Notes under the pieces: model-generated
Databases searched by the model: none
What the model saw: the letters and a program-made list of their open reading frames with translations, nothing else
What the model was told of the DNA's origin: nothing
Program-made: the position numbers and the translations under genes
Assembly (NCBI GenBank): GCA_024364805.1
Contig: CM044495.1
Span: 17,130,769 to 17,174,806, forward strand
Direction of reading: 5' to 3'
DNA: 44,038 nucleotides
Source of the DNA: Euprymna scolopes
Taxonomy: Eukaryota > Mollusca > Cephalopoda > Sepiida > Sepiolidae
Part shown: one piece after another, positions 1 through 10,658 of the stretch
How positions within the stretch are numbered: the first letter of the stretch is position 1
Layout: each line of letters begins with the position of its first letter

Positions 1-345
1 TCCCAAAACATACCCTAGCCGTCCCGCCAACATCCCAAAAATAGCCTAGATGTCCCATCAACATCCCAAAAATAGCTTAGCCATCCTAATACCCCAAAAT
101 AGCCTAGCTGTCCTATCAATGTCCCCAAATAACCTAGTTGTTCTATCAATATCCCAAAATAACCTAGCTGTCCTATCAATATCCCAAAATAACCTAGCTG
201 TCCTATCAATATCCCAAAATAACCTAGCTGTCCTATCAATATCCCTAAATAGCCTAGCTGTCTTATTAATATCTTAAAATAGTCAAGCTGTTCCATAATA
301 ATAGCATGGCATATTTCTCCCATAATACTCCTAAAATAGCATATC
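1..345. repeat. 30-bp minisatellite, cut by the window edge
   Basis: About 11 tandem units with a 30-base period (core aacctagctgtcctatcaat, at 131, 161, 191, 221, 251 and 281; earlier units are more diverged and one is 31 bases). The array starts before base 1. Because 30 is a multiple of three, both strands carry an open decapeptide-repeat frame (minus strand QLGYFGILIG), so the long frames here are a by-product of the repeat and not evidence of a gene. The central units are nearly identical and the outer ones diverged, the usual pattern for slippage or unequal exchange. Confidence 0.93.
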
Positions 346-1681
346 TGCTCATGAGGGGCACTTTCTGCGGGTGTCCACGCTATTCCAATTTTTGTCACCA
401 CATGAAATACATTGCAGAATTTGTCTCATTTTGATATCAAAATATCTTAACTTCTTTTAGAATTGGAAAAATATTGGATTAATACTAAATAATAAATTCC
501 CAACAAATAAAGCAGATGTCATGACCGGAAATTGAAACTAAAACCTTGAAATTATCAGTCTAATGTTCTAACAACTAAGCTATTTACATTTTCTTATTAA
601 CATTACCTTAAAACATTAGCTTAACAAAATAATTATTGCTTTCATGTGATGTCACAGATTTATTATTTATGTCAGATTTCAAAATACACATAAATAATGA
701 TATATAATCCTTCAAGACAGTTTTTAAATAATTTGTGTAAATATTGTCTAATTTTAAAAATGCACCTTATGGGTGTGCCTGTCAGTCTAGCAAAAGTATG
801 CAACCGGAGAGAGTATATGTTTGCTAGTATACAAATATGTAAAATACTGTCAATCCATTGTTCCTTTGTCATTAATAGCTTTTTTTTCATACAAAAATCA
901 ACATTTAATTTGGATTTGTCACTTTTCTTGTGGATCATTGCAGCATGTTATTTAGAATAAAATATAATTTGATTTCATTTCTCCCAAAAAAATATTTTCT
1001 CCAAGTTAAAATTATTTTTAAAATGGTCACAATTGTAAAAAGTTACATGTAATCTAAATAAATGAATTGATAGCACTCCTTTTAACTGACACTGTAATTC
1101 ACACCAACTCTTAACTTAATATCATATTTAAGCATATTTTACAACTGGGCAACGCTATGAATATATTATTAGTTCTTTAAGATAATGTGCTGCTATCATA
1201 ATTGTGGTTGCCCACCTCATTACATATTTTTACAATTTTGAACACCAGTAAATTCATCATAACTTTTGTTTTACTGAACGAAAACTGAAATTTATTTTTC
1301 ACAATATAGCTGAGAAGGTGATCTATAAACTGTAATAATTGTTTGAAATTTGGTCGAAAAATAAGTGAGCGGTGAAGCTTTAAAGCAGTTCTAAATGACT
1401 AAAACTTCCACTTAACCATATATTCAAACACGTTAGTGTTTGAATGTATGGATATTACTAGTAAGGGTAGGAAAAAAAATTAGCATGGTGGGTGGAGGAA
1501 AAAAGAAAATCTCATCAAGAGTTCCAAATTATGGGTATGTTCTTTCTGTTTAAGAAGCAGTTGGCGCAAATTAACAATTTTTAAGAATTTAAGAATTTTA
1601 AAGTGGGTTTTCAAGGGTGCTTTGTGTCAGAGTAAGCTTCATCCATGTACCCTCCAGTGCAGATTTGGCACTGCAATAAAC

Positions 1682-1712
<31 letters not shown>

Positions 1713-1740
1713 CATGCGTATATATATTTGTTTAAAAAAT
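346..1740. other. AT-rich non-coding stretch with a decayed tRNA-like SINE head
   Basis: No coding exon is recognisable. At about 517-592 on the minus strand there is a decayed tRNA-like segment. It has an A-box-like tagcttagttgttagaac, an Ile-type anticodon region (gactgataat) and a weak B box (gtttcaatttcc), so it is probably the head of an old SINE rather than a working tRNA gene. A (TA)n run lies at 1686-1711. Confidence 0.45.
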
Positions 1741-2191
1741 TTTGCCTACCAAACTCCGTCAGTTTTTGATCTACAGACATGAAACTTAATATACAGGGTA
1801 TTCAAACCCATGCCAAACTTTATAGTTGGGTTTAAGCCGGGGAAAATCGATACAAAAGTGTGAAAATTTAAAAAAATGGAATTTGCCAGGTGAAGGTTGA
1901 ACGACGGCATTACAAATATGCAAGTGTAACGTAATAACTATTGGTTCATGCTTTAATTTTTAGCCTTGCAGCAAACATGTCTTCATAACTCAGGCATTAA
2001 CACTAAAGGAAAAAGTAAATCATAAGCTAAATGTTTTGGTTTCGATTCTCGGTGGTGGCGCACAAGTTTTTTTTGTATTTTTTTTAAGCTTTTTAAATCA
2101 TTACTATATATTGGATCCAATATAATAAATATGAAATCTGCATTAATCAAAATATTATATTTAAGCGTATTTATGCCGGGTGGCCTGCTAG
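1741..2191 (+). mobile_element. Helitron-like non-autonomous element, copy 1
   Basis: Begins near a block reading ccgtcagtttttgatctaca, a type of terminal block common in invertebrate repeats. It ends with gggtggcctgctag followed by T. The CTAG end just after a short GC-rich hairpin, inserted before T, fits the Helitron 3' end. A second diverged copy at 19826-20280 aligns through most of its length (shared segments include ctatatattgg, aaaatctgcat/aaaatctacat, and tatttaagc). It has no coding capacity. The family assignment is inference from the end structure; the repeat relationship itself is seen directly. Confidence 0.5.
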
Positions 2192-2295
2192 TATATATAT
2201 ATATATATATATGTATATACTCTGAATGTTTAATATTACTTCTGGTAAAATGGTATAGGATAACAGAATTATGATTTAGACTTATACAAGTTGGT

Positions 2296-2459
2296 AAAAT
2301 TATCAAGGAATATTGTAAAATCAGTAAATATCAACCGAATGTTAGTTTAGAGAATGCAACAAAGATTATATGAGATTAGAGAGTTTACTAATAAACCAGG
2401 ACAAGGTAGTCCTCCTACTGTATAGACATTCAAAATGATCAAATCCATCAGAAAAGAAA
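2296..2459 (+). repeat. 164-bp direct repeat, left copy
   Basis: Nearly identical to 3472-3635, starting aaaattatcaaggaatattg and ending with agaaa. The two copies differ at only a few positions. They flank the Gypsy fossil exactly, and the right copy runs on without a break into the transposase pseudogene. This is far longer than the 4-6 bp target duplication normal for Gypsy elements. Confidence 0.95.
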
Positions 2460-3471
2460 TGTAACAAAAATTCAAGATGGCGCCCGACTCTCTCTTTAAC
2501 ACGGTAAGTTCAGGAGAAGATGTTATAAATGTTGCAGCAATTCAATAACCATTATACACCGGTTCTGCATGGAATCCAACTAGCAAGGTGCCTAGACGGA
2601 CGCGAACGGTTACTCAGACCGGACCCAACAACGGTAAAATATCCTCACGCGCCACGAGAAGCAACAGCAACACGATTCCCCGACCAACTCAATCGTCGCT
2701 CTCCCAATGTCTTTTTCATCACCCGCTTTTATCATCGTTGTAGGCCGGCTAAATTTGCATATTGCGAGACTTCGTGTGACTTTGCGAGACATCGTACTTT
2801 ACAAAAGACTGCGGCCGCCATCTTGGTCTTTCTTTTCTATTTTCGGTCGGTTACGCCGAGCTGATCTCGAGGTAAGTCTTTTCTCCTCATCCGTCTCTCC
2901 CACGTACCCACACAACATGCAAACACGCGGGCGCTTATCTCCTGGATGCACGTTACACTCCTCCCTGATCTGATGATCACATAGAGAGCACTGGGGGGGT
3001 GGCCTTTTAGTGCGTGTGCTTCTGCGAAGAGGTACATTCACTGTTTCAGATTCAGGCTCTGGATCTGGTTCCGCCTCATCAGATGAAGTATCGCTATCAG
3101 TCTCTGGAGGGGGCTCACTGAATCCGTGCATCGGCAGCTCATCGCTAGACGCTTCACTGCTTTCTTCTGTAGTTGTGTGACGTACCTCGGTAGCTGGGCG
3201 AAGATCTCGCACATGTCGTGGGGTTCCATCGACCAAAACAGACTGCTGGCTAATCACTCCAGATATTTGTCCTCGCTTAAACTTGTCGGTGCACCAATTT
3301 CCTGGGGGCCGCACCCACACTGGATCTCCCACTTCATATCTGTTATATGTTCCCTTGTCGGCTGGCTGCGTAGTGTTGATTCCCTTCACTCCGACTCGGT
3401 ATGTGTAAATAGCATTCGCAGGTGCGGTTGAAGGGGACGTCCCGTCCTTTGGCGTAATGTACCAATATACA
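2460..3471 (-). mobile_element. Ty3/Gypsy LTR retrotransposon fossil (end of pol plus LTR-like end)
   Basis: On the minus strand an open frame (about 3470-2799) resembles the tail of a Gypsy pol polyprotein: an integrase C-terminal block (YEVGDPVWVRPPGNW followed by RHVRDLRP), an acidic linker, then a basic LRRSTRTKRPPP stretch and a Cys-rich tail. Beyond it, towards lower coordinates, the sequence ends at 2460 with TG on the plus strand, as an LTR edge would. Only the last part of the element is present; gag, protease, RT and RNase H are absent, so it is broken. It sits inside the Tc1/mariner pseudogene and is therefore younger than it. Direct repeats of 164 bp lie on both sides. Confidence 0.75.
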
Positions 3472-3635
3472 AAAATTATCAAGGAATATTGTAAAATTAG
3501 TAAATATCAACCGAATGTTAGTTTAGAGAATGCACAAAAGATTATATGAGATTAGAGAGTTTACTAATAAACCAGGACAAGGTAGTCCTCCTACTGTATA
3601 GACATTCAAAATGATCAAATCCATCAGAGAAGAAA
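3472..3635 (+). repeat. 164-bp direct repeat, right copy
   Basis: Partner of 2296-2459. It continues into the rest of the transposase pseudogene (cccaaggagattcc onward), so it represents the uninterrupted form of the target. Confidence 0.95.
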
Positions 3636-4486
3636 CCCAAGGAGATTCCTCAGAAATCAAAAGAGCCAAAATATTCACTGAGATGATGTCACAATTCTCC
3701 ACAATGATCTCCAAATATCTTGCACACATCAAAAGAAACAATTGCTATCTGTAAGTTCTGTCAATAAAATGGAAACAAAAGATTGAAATCTTCCTATCAC
3801 ATATTACAGCTAGTACACTGACTAAATTGATTTTCAGTGATGGAAAGAAATTTGAAAGTAAGCAGCATGCTAACATTAAAAATGATCGGATCTCATCTCA
3901 TACAGGTGATGTTGGGTTGCAGGTTGTTACTTGGAGGCATGGTGCAGTGTCAGTGATGGTCTAGGCCACCATAACTGGAAAGAATCCTTTGCCGATTAAA
4001 GTGTGAAACTGGATCAGAAAAATTATTGTATAAATATTCTTGAGTCATAAAGCACCTCAGAAAATGATGTTGGTCATTTTAATAGTATTCAGCTCCCCTA
4101 CACAGAGCAAAACTAATTAAAGAATGTTTAGATAAGAATGTTTCAAAGTTCATTTTCGGTGAAGGATGGCCTTCATTATATCCAGGCCTTGATCTTTGGA
4201 ATTTTAGTATTTCATCCATCTTGGATATCAAGCTTTCAGCTTATCGTCACACAATGTTTGAATGCCTTGAAGACCAAATTAAGAAGGAAATGGGCCCAAA
4301 TCCTCCAAAACATTATGCACAACCAGTAGAGCTTTTCCTAAATATTATCAGCAGGTTACTGATGCCAGCGGAGGTTATGACTTATAGATAGTTGGAAATG
4401 AGAATGATGTATCTGTTTTTGGCGGTTTGATTAGATAATTTGAATGAATATGGGCAAATAAAGTTGTAACGTTTATTATTGAACAT

Positions 4487-4567
4487 ATATATATATATGA
4501 AGATTCACGAAAGGATGAAACACTAGTGTCTGTAGGTATTTAATTATTATAGTAAAAAAATAATTAT
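4487..4567 (+). mobile_element. tRNA-headed SINE, tail fragment
   Basis: Matches the tail of the element at 4741-4880 almost base for base (ggatgaaacactagtgtctg, then taggtatttaattattatag and a short A run). The tRNA-like head is missing, so this is a head-less copy. Related decayed tails appear near 7008-7050 (ggatgaaacatgtgtat) and 13240-13265. Confidence 0.75.
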
Positions 4568-4740
4568 GACAACCCCTTTAAGAAAGTTGTTTCTTATCGT
4601 TGAACACTTTCAGTTGAATTAAAGTCGGTTAATTTAGCTCTTATGCATAGATCATCGTATAACAGTTAGATCACTGTCTGACTGACATAAAGAACATTTA
4701 AAATTAAAATGTTTAAATTCAACGTTATTTGATGTGGTTA

Positions 4741-4876
4741 ATGGTAGCCGAATGGATACGGTCTTTGCTAATCGAGTTGGAGATGGCTCATGTTGCAGAG
4801 TTCGAATCTGCACTGAAGATTCCCGAAAGGATAAAACACTAGTGTCTGTAGGTATTTAATTATTATAGTAAAAAAA

Positions 4877-4880
<4 letters not shown>
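4741..4880 (+). mobile_element. tRNA-derived SINE with Leu/Ser-like head
   Basis: The head has an A box (tagccgaatggatacgg) and a B box (gagttcgaatctgcac), with the spacing of a tRNA with a long variable arm. It is followed by a body (cccgaaaggataaaacacta) and an A-rich tail that runs into (TA)n(CA)n at 4881-4931. An intact tRNA gene is unlikely because a head-less copy of the same body lies 250 bp upstream. The body and tail are of a type I associate with octopus genomes (inference). Confidence 0.8.
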
Positions 4881-4930
<50 letters not shown>

Positions 4931-4931
4931 A
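4881..4931. repeat. (TA)n(CA)n microsatellite
   Basis: A compound TA then CA repeat directly at the 3' end of a SINE, probably grown from its AT-rich tail. Confidence 0.95.
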
Positions 4932-5784
4932 ATGTAACACTATATTTCAGTTGCACAGTTAAAGATCCGTATGCCGACAGATCTTTTGTGTGGATAATTA
5001 ACCTAGCTTTGCATTCTAAAATCTTTCCCCAACGATAGATCACTTAAGTTTGTAGAAATTATCAACTAATATGAAAGACCAGAGAACGTAATATTCACTT
5101 GAGTTAATCACACCTTGAGAAGAAACAATTTTTATGTCTAAAATATAAACTAGTGGTAACATTATACTTTTTGTGTGTGTAGATGAATGTTTTGTGATTT
5201 GAACTGGGATAACTACCACTCGGTAAAAACGATAACAGTGTGGCATTATTGTTAGTGTATCGTGAAGAAATTTAACACCATCCACAATAACACTGTGCCC
5301 TGTATCCATGACAAAAATTACCACTTCACAGAAATATGTCAGTATATGTATATTTAAGCAGTCACTAAATGTGCTATTAATTCTAACAAACTTTGAGCAT
5401 TTCTGTACATTGCTTGAAGAATTTTCAACAATACTCTCACTTGAGAGGAAATTGAGGCTTCGTTATGCAATCAGAATTAAGACATGGACACTTTAAACAT
5501 TCTAAGTTTGTTAAATCACAAATAACATCTCTTCAAACTCAAAACTTTTTCCAAATCTACAAAAGCAAAATACAGATTCTTATTGTTAAGATAATTTTCT
5601 TGCATCTGTCTCATAATAAATACAGTGTCAACAGTAAAACGAAACTGTGTTTCATCTGTGCTTCCTATTTGCTGCTCAATTATTTTTTACCACTTCAAGC
5701 TTTTGTAATTCACCATTGTACGAAGATCCTCGTCTTTCTTTCCATGATCTGATTTCTTAAGTCTGTGATTATCTCAATACCTGT
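4932..5784. other. Non-coding stretch, nothing recognised
   Basis: AT-rich sequence with short random open frames on both strands. No splice-bounded coding segment, RNA gene or repeat end was recognised. Confidence 0.4.
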
Positions 5785-5892
5785 TTTACCTTCAACAATT
5801 CTGGAACAACATCCAAGGATCCAGCAACTTTACACGTCTTCATCTTACTCAAAGCATCTTGTGCCATTTCTTTCTTATCTGGATTAGAAACT
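5785..5892 (-). pseudogene. LINE reverse transcriptase scrap
   Basis: The minus strand encodes ALSKMKTCKVAGSLDVVPEL followed by LKV. This resembles the first conserved RT block of non-LTR retrotransposons (typical form AL.KMK.GKA.GPDG.P.ELLK). Only this block survives. The usual GKAAG glycine is replaced by cysteine and the proline of GPDG by serine. The flanks show no continuing RT sequence. It is distinct from the Jockey-like LINE at 41066, whose equivalent block reads NIDTSKACGPNLISDVLLKK, so it probably comes from a different (RTE- or L1-like) clade. Confidence 0.6.
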
Positions 5893-7338
5893 GCTTTTAA
5901 AATTTCAAAATTTTTTTTCTCTGTCCCAGAAAAACTTGGTATCCAATAATCTCTCATAATAGTATTTCCAAGAGGGATATTGTCCGTTTATTTGTTATTG
6001 GCACTCCCTTGTCGTTTCAAATGCACTTCTCTCTAACAATATTCATTTGTTTATCTGTTTAGTTCTCCTGAATAATTCATTCTTCTTGTCATTCCTTTGA
6101 AGTAAAATGAAAACTATTCAGAAAAGCTAAACAGATGAATTGGTGAGAAATGTAGTCAAAATAACAATGAAGAATACAAAGTATAAATATATAAAGATAC
6201 TAGACTTTCTTGGTCTAGATAATTCGGCAATATATATTTAAGTGGAAAAAGCAATCTCAATGAATAACAATATTGAAATTTATGTATAAGTTCAATTTGA
6301 AAACCAAATAAAAGAGTTGACAGCAAAACAAGAAGAGCAGACATTGATTTCAGTTGTTGCTGAGTGAGATTGTGGTAATGTTTCAGTTTGGTCAACTCAA
6401 CGGTGTTGCACATATACACGTTTGCCTTTTTGTTTAGTCTGGACTAAAATACTATGGACTTGTGTGCTAGTGAATTCATGTATGTCTCTAATGTCATCGG
6501 CTGAGAGCCATCAACCAAGACCAAGGGTTAGCCCATAAGACATCTTGTCGTAATTAGTTTGCACCATGTTGCCATGAAAACCACAGTTAAGTATTCATCG
6601 TGGCAGATTTATTTTCATTCTGCTATTGATTGTGCTTGGATTTTCATTTATGTAGTAAGTACATCTTTTTGATTGGTTGAAATTTAATTTAGGCAACCAA
6701 TTAAAATTGAGTATTTTGTAAAATTTAGCCAATTAGAATTTAGTATTCACGGAAATAGTTTAGCTGTTACTGCTGGAACCACTATATTTAAGAGAATTAT
6801 AATTAGGTTGTCAAATTCAATGCCTTATGTGCAGTTTTGATTAATAGAGTCATTAAATGCAATCTATGACAACCTTCCAGGTACGTACACTTGTAAGGAC
6901 ATAAATAGGCCTTAATTCTTCTTTTACTGTGGGTTTGTTGTATATGGTTCTAGAGTTCAAAGTTAAAATGTTGACCAGCAAAACAACCATCCTCCACACT
7001 GATGATTTCCAGAAAAGGATGAAACATGTGTATAAGAAATTTTTTAAAAATTTATCATAATAATATAAATACGATACAGACAAATACACGCATTCAAATT
7101 TCAATCAATTAGAAGATTCTTTTTAGCCACAAATATCAAGACTCAGAAGTGAACCAAATCTTGACAAAGACGTACTTCTGAATTGTCAAAATATGATGAA
7201 ATAAAATTTTCTTTTCTTGGTCGATAATCCAGAATTGATGAAGTATATTATTTGAAAATAATCTTATGGGTTAGACCAGTGGGTCTCAACCTTTGATCAC
7301 TTGTGGCCCCCTTACTAAGTATCCCAAAATTCATTGTC

Positions 7339-7395
<57 letters not shown>

Positions 7396-7997
7396 AAATG
7401 CAGATTTTTGTTCAATATTGTATATTTAGTTAATCTAAAATTATAAATGTAAAAGTGAAAATTTTGCTAAAATTGACACACTTGCTTTTAAACTTGTGTA
7501 ACAAGACCTTTTATGTTCAGCTTCAACTTGGAACAAATTAGGTGATTTATGTGTAAAACACTTTTAAGGGTAGAAAAATTTTGCGATACAAAAGTTAAAC
7601 CAGAACCAATTAATTTTTAGTCTAGAGGTTCCACTATATATAAAAATGAACAACGTTTTTCATTGCTGCAGTCTTGTCACCTTGTTTATACATTGCAAGT
7701 TTCTGCATTTTCAATTATATTTCTCCTGTATCTGCTTACGGCTCTCCCTTAGAGGGCCATGAGCCTCCCAGTTGTAAAATGCTAGATTAGACAATCTTGG
7801 AAGCAAAAGATAACATTTTGAAGTTTGGGTTATAGGATGAAATGATGTAAAATGTTTGAGAAAAGGATACATGCAGGGATTCTTAGTAACAGAAAGTGCG
7901 GGAGAGGCGAAGGTTTTAAGATTAGGAAGTAGGAGGGTATAGATTTTGCACATAGAATGTTGAGAGACAATTATAGACATGACATGAGGTTTGGTTA
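5893..7997. other. Non-coding stretch with a 51-base A run
   Basis: No exon is recognised. The segment holds a pure A51 run at 7343-7393. Just upstream, around 7275-7310, is gtgggtctcaacctttga followed by ttgtggccccct, a terminal-type motif seen in some hAT non-autonomous elements, but no matching right end was found. CCAAT- and TATA-like motifs at 6677-6790 are not enough to call a promoter. Confidence 0.4.
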
Positions 7998-8325
7998 TTT
8001 GTATAATTATTCATCAGACTAAGGTTCTCATCTCCAGTGTGATTTTCACAACGTTTCGGTCTATATAACCTCCGACCTTCAGGTGTATCTTGTCTAACTC
8101 GGAAATGTTTCTGTTGAACTCGGCAATTTGGACAGAGCTTCGAGCGGAACACTTTATTTACTTCATAGATGTAGTGTGCTCTTGATCCGTCAGCCATGAC
8201 TAGATAGAGGTCCTAAGTATTTCGCAAATGTATTTTTTCAGTCGCCCACACTGAGGATTGAACCTTCAACCTTCAATTGATTTTTCCCAGTACTCTAACC
8301 ACTGTGCCATGGGTCCTTGCGGACA
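7998..8325 (-). mobile_element. tRNA-derived SINE (family 2), fullest copy
   Basis: Read on the minus strand from 8325, the head is ggacccatggcacagtgg (A box tggcacagtggttagagt) and a B box ggttcaatcctc. The body holds gtcatggctgacggatcaag, then gaaggtcggaggttat and ccgaaacgttgtgaaaat, and it ends near agtctgatgaataattatac. Three more copies occur at 27568, 38512 and 40771. The open frame on this strand (7922-8197) is part of the SINE and not a gene. The tRNA-head plus conserved-body layout fits cephalopod SINE superfamilies (inference). Confidence 0.85.
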
Positions 8326-9868
8326 ATTCTAGTATGAATTTTAGGAGCCTTAAACCCATGTTTATTTCTAGTTGTAAATATCACTTATAGTAATAATTAG
8401 TAATAAAATAATGTATAGACGTTTATTTGGCTGTAAAAAGAATGTGTTGGCAATCTTGTTTGGCATTAAAGAGTAGAAAGACTTTGAATTTACTTTTGGC
8501 AGCTTCATAAATTTTGTCCTTTAGTATTCACATTCCATGAGCGATGTTTTTGACAAAGGGAGAAGAATTACTGCTTTCTGAGTCGGAATCCATTTATGTA
8601 GCATTTACTGTTGCCTAGTTTTTGAACTTGAAGAAGTATTATTTAAGTACTTATAAAAAGTAGTTTCATGTCTTGTCCATAGTGATTTCCATAAAAAAAA
8701 AAAAAAAAAAAAAAAAAGAGACTGTATACATTATAGGCAGAACTTCAAGAGAGTAATGCTACATTCATGGGCAAATGTTAGAGTATACTTGCTAATGATC
8801 GATACATTACTTGACTCGACATGGACCAAAATAAAAGGATAATTTTATCTCAGAAGAACCTATTGTCACAGCCACTGCAACACTAAATAACATGGGGCTA
8901 TAAATGCAATGGTCCTGAGAACCAAGCTTGACAATTCTGATGGCTTTTCTGTAAGCTTTTCTCAGACATAGGTTCAAATAGTTCTTCTCTGGATGAGATA
9001 TAAAAATGAAAGACTGCATCGGTACTGTTAGTTGTGTGATCATGAGATCAGGGGGGGGGGTCGTAGTAAACATAATGAAACAGATTTTGTTTCATGGTGA
9101 AAACAGTGAATAACAGGACTTACCTTATTCTTTGGAGAATGTACATCTTTCTATGGCATGCAGAACCTTGGTCTGAGAGAAAACGAGTATATACCAGATC
9201 TAGAATATTAATGGATGCGGATCATATGCCATCAGAATGCTTTGCAATCCATAAAAGACTCAGTAGAAGTCACGCACAATGTGTTTAGCAGTCAAACTAC
9301 TCAGTGTTGACAGAGAAATACCCTATGTCAAGGAGATTCATTTTTGTTAGTGTTGTTAGTTATTTGTTACAATGCTAGGGAAGTTTCCTTAATAATAGTT
9401 CCAGTGATAAATATGTTGTTCTATTTACAGAGACTTACTTTTTTATATTCAAAATGGAGGAATAATACTCTAAATGGAATGCACGGAAAGGCAAAAATAT
9501 GCTGAATAAAATGCAGAGGTAAGTTTGGGATATGATGCATAGGGACGAACATTTTTGGAAGAGGATGGAAACAAAAATGGATAAAAAAAAATCAAAAAAA
9601 AAAAAAAAATCACTAAAGTATGTTATAATTCCTTATCATAAAAATTGTGCGAAAGCTTAAAGTAAGAAAACTTTTACTGACCTCTGACACTATTCTGTGG
9701 TCTTTTGTTAAGCTTAAGGTTGTATCGATCAATGCATTCCAGAAAGAGGCTGGAATTTTTCTGGAAAAAACAGTTGACATTATTAAACTTATGAATAAAA
9801 GCATCCTTTTAAAATATGAGGAAAAAGATTCTTTTGAAATATGATAAAATAAAGAAAAAGAATATTTT
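8326..9868. other. Non-coding stretch, nothing recognised
   Basis: AT-rich, with A runs at about 8693-8716 and a G9 at about 9051-9060. Short open frames on both strands show no family motif and no paired splice sites. Confidence 0.4.
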
Positions 9869-10300
9869 ATATATTTAGAATTACACTTAAAACAAAAATA
9901 CAGAAAAATCTTTGTGTACATACTTGTCATGGAACTGAGATGTTATATTCCAAAAAACATGTAAATTGATCAAGTAGTCTTTTTTTTATTGAAGAAAATC
10001 AAATTTTATGATTTTTGGCAGCCATTGATGATGTCTTACTTATAGAGAAATAGATAAATCTTGTTAGTCAAATCGAGTTATCTGTCCTTGAATTTAAATG
10101 CATCCTAAACAATATGGCAACTGGCTGCTTTCCCATCCAATATGTCATAAAATTTGATTTTCTTAAATAAAGAAAAAACTTTATCAATTTACATGATTTT
10201 GGGAATATGACATGTTCATTCTGTTATTACATGAGAAAGATTTTTATGCATTTTTTGTAAATTGTTTTTTCAAAATAAGTATAATTCTAAATAAGCACCA
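9869..10300. mobile_element. Foldback element, family 1, copy 1
   Basis: Two inverted arms of about 130-150 bp lie at roughly 9869-10010 and 10145-10300. The left arm contains aaattgatcaagtagtc and gaaaatcaaattttatg; the right arm contains the reverse complements cataaaatttgattttc and tatcaatttacatgattttg. The outer ends tatttagaattacactt and aagtataattctaaata also pair. The spacer is about 130 bp and non-coding. Family members recur at 15010, 22540 and 26750, and a half copy at 37836. It looks like a long-arm non-autonomous (MITE or foldback) element; I cannot name the parent transposase. Confidence 0.85.
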
Positions 10301-10658
10301 AATATTTTATTCAAAAACATTTCTTCAAAACTAGTACGTCCTTTGGTAGAGAGTATATTTCAGCCGAAACACAACAACCTGGCGACACTGTCATTTGGGA
10401 GAGAATTCTCAAAATGGAAAAAAAAAAAAGTTCCATGATCCAGATCTGTACTCAAATGTAACAGGTCCTTCTAGAGACCCATGTAGCATTTAACAAATTT
10501 AGTGGGGCGGGGGGGGGGATGAGTTGCACATTTTTTTCATCATCCTGTTAGCAAAAAAATAAAGACACTAACAGCAATGAAAAAAAAAAAAAAAATGTAG
10601 TCTAATTTATCTATATTTCCTAGCAAGTCCATAAGTAAGTGAGAAGACTTAACGCACA

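Larger units (their letters stand above)
2296..4330 (+). pseudogene. Tc1/mariner transposase pseudogene, interrupted by another element
   Basis: Plus-strand fragments resemble a Tc1/mariner transposase. The linker after the helix-turn-helix reads KRLYEIREFTNKPGQGSPP, then KMIKSIREE (about 3533-3640). The catalytic start is LIFSDGKKF with QHANIKNDRISSHTGDVGLQ (about 3828-3925), then KNPLPIKV and VKLDQKNY. SAPLHRAKLIKECLDKNV lies around 4092-4140 and WPSLYPGLDLWNFSISSILD around 4165-4230. The first catalytic D (FSD) remains. The second position reads Y in place of the usual QQDSAP aspartate, and the third block PDLNPLD is degraded. Several stops and frame changes mean it is dead. Bases 2296-2459 and 3472-3635 are two copies of the same segment, separated by a Gypsy fossil. 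No terminal inverted repeats were identified. Confidence 0.82.

Noticed and set aside
15-401. 128-codon minus-strand frame with QLGYFGILIG repeats
   Set aside because: It is produced by the 30-bp minisatellite; the opposite strand is open too, and no start context or splice signal supports a gene.
2473-2520. Primer binding site for a retroelement suggested by tggcgcccga
   Set aside because: Only ten bases agree with a Lys-tRNA end, the orientation relative to the minus-strand pol does not fit, and the same block occurs in a palindrome; kept only as a shared motif.
4741-4830. Possible working tRNA-Leu/Ser gene
   Set aside because: The A and B boxes are present, but the body and tail match a head-less copy at 4487-4567, so it is a SINE head.
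6677-6790. Promoter suggested by CCAAT-like and TATA-like motifs
   Set aside because: Such motifs are expected by chance in AT-rich sequence, and no downstream gene is recognised.
7275-7790. hAT-type non-autonomous element suggested by gtgggtctcaacctttga
   Set aside because: No matching inverted right end or 8-bp duplication could be found.
7922-8197. 91-codon minus-strand frame
   Set aside because: Lies entirely within the SINE at 7998-8325.
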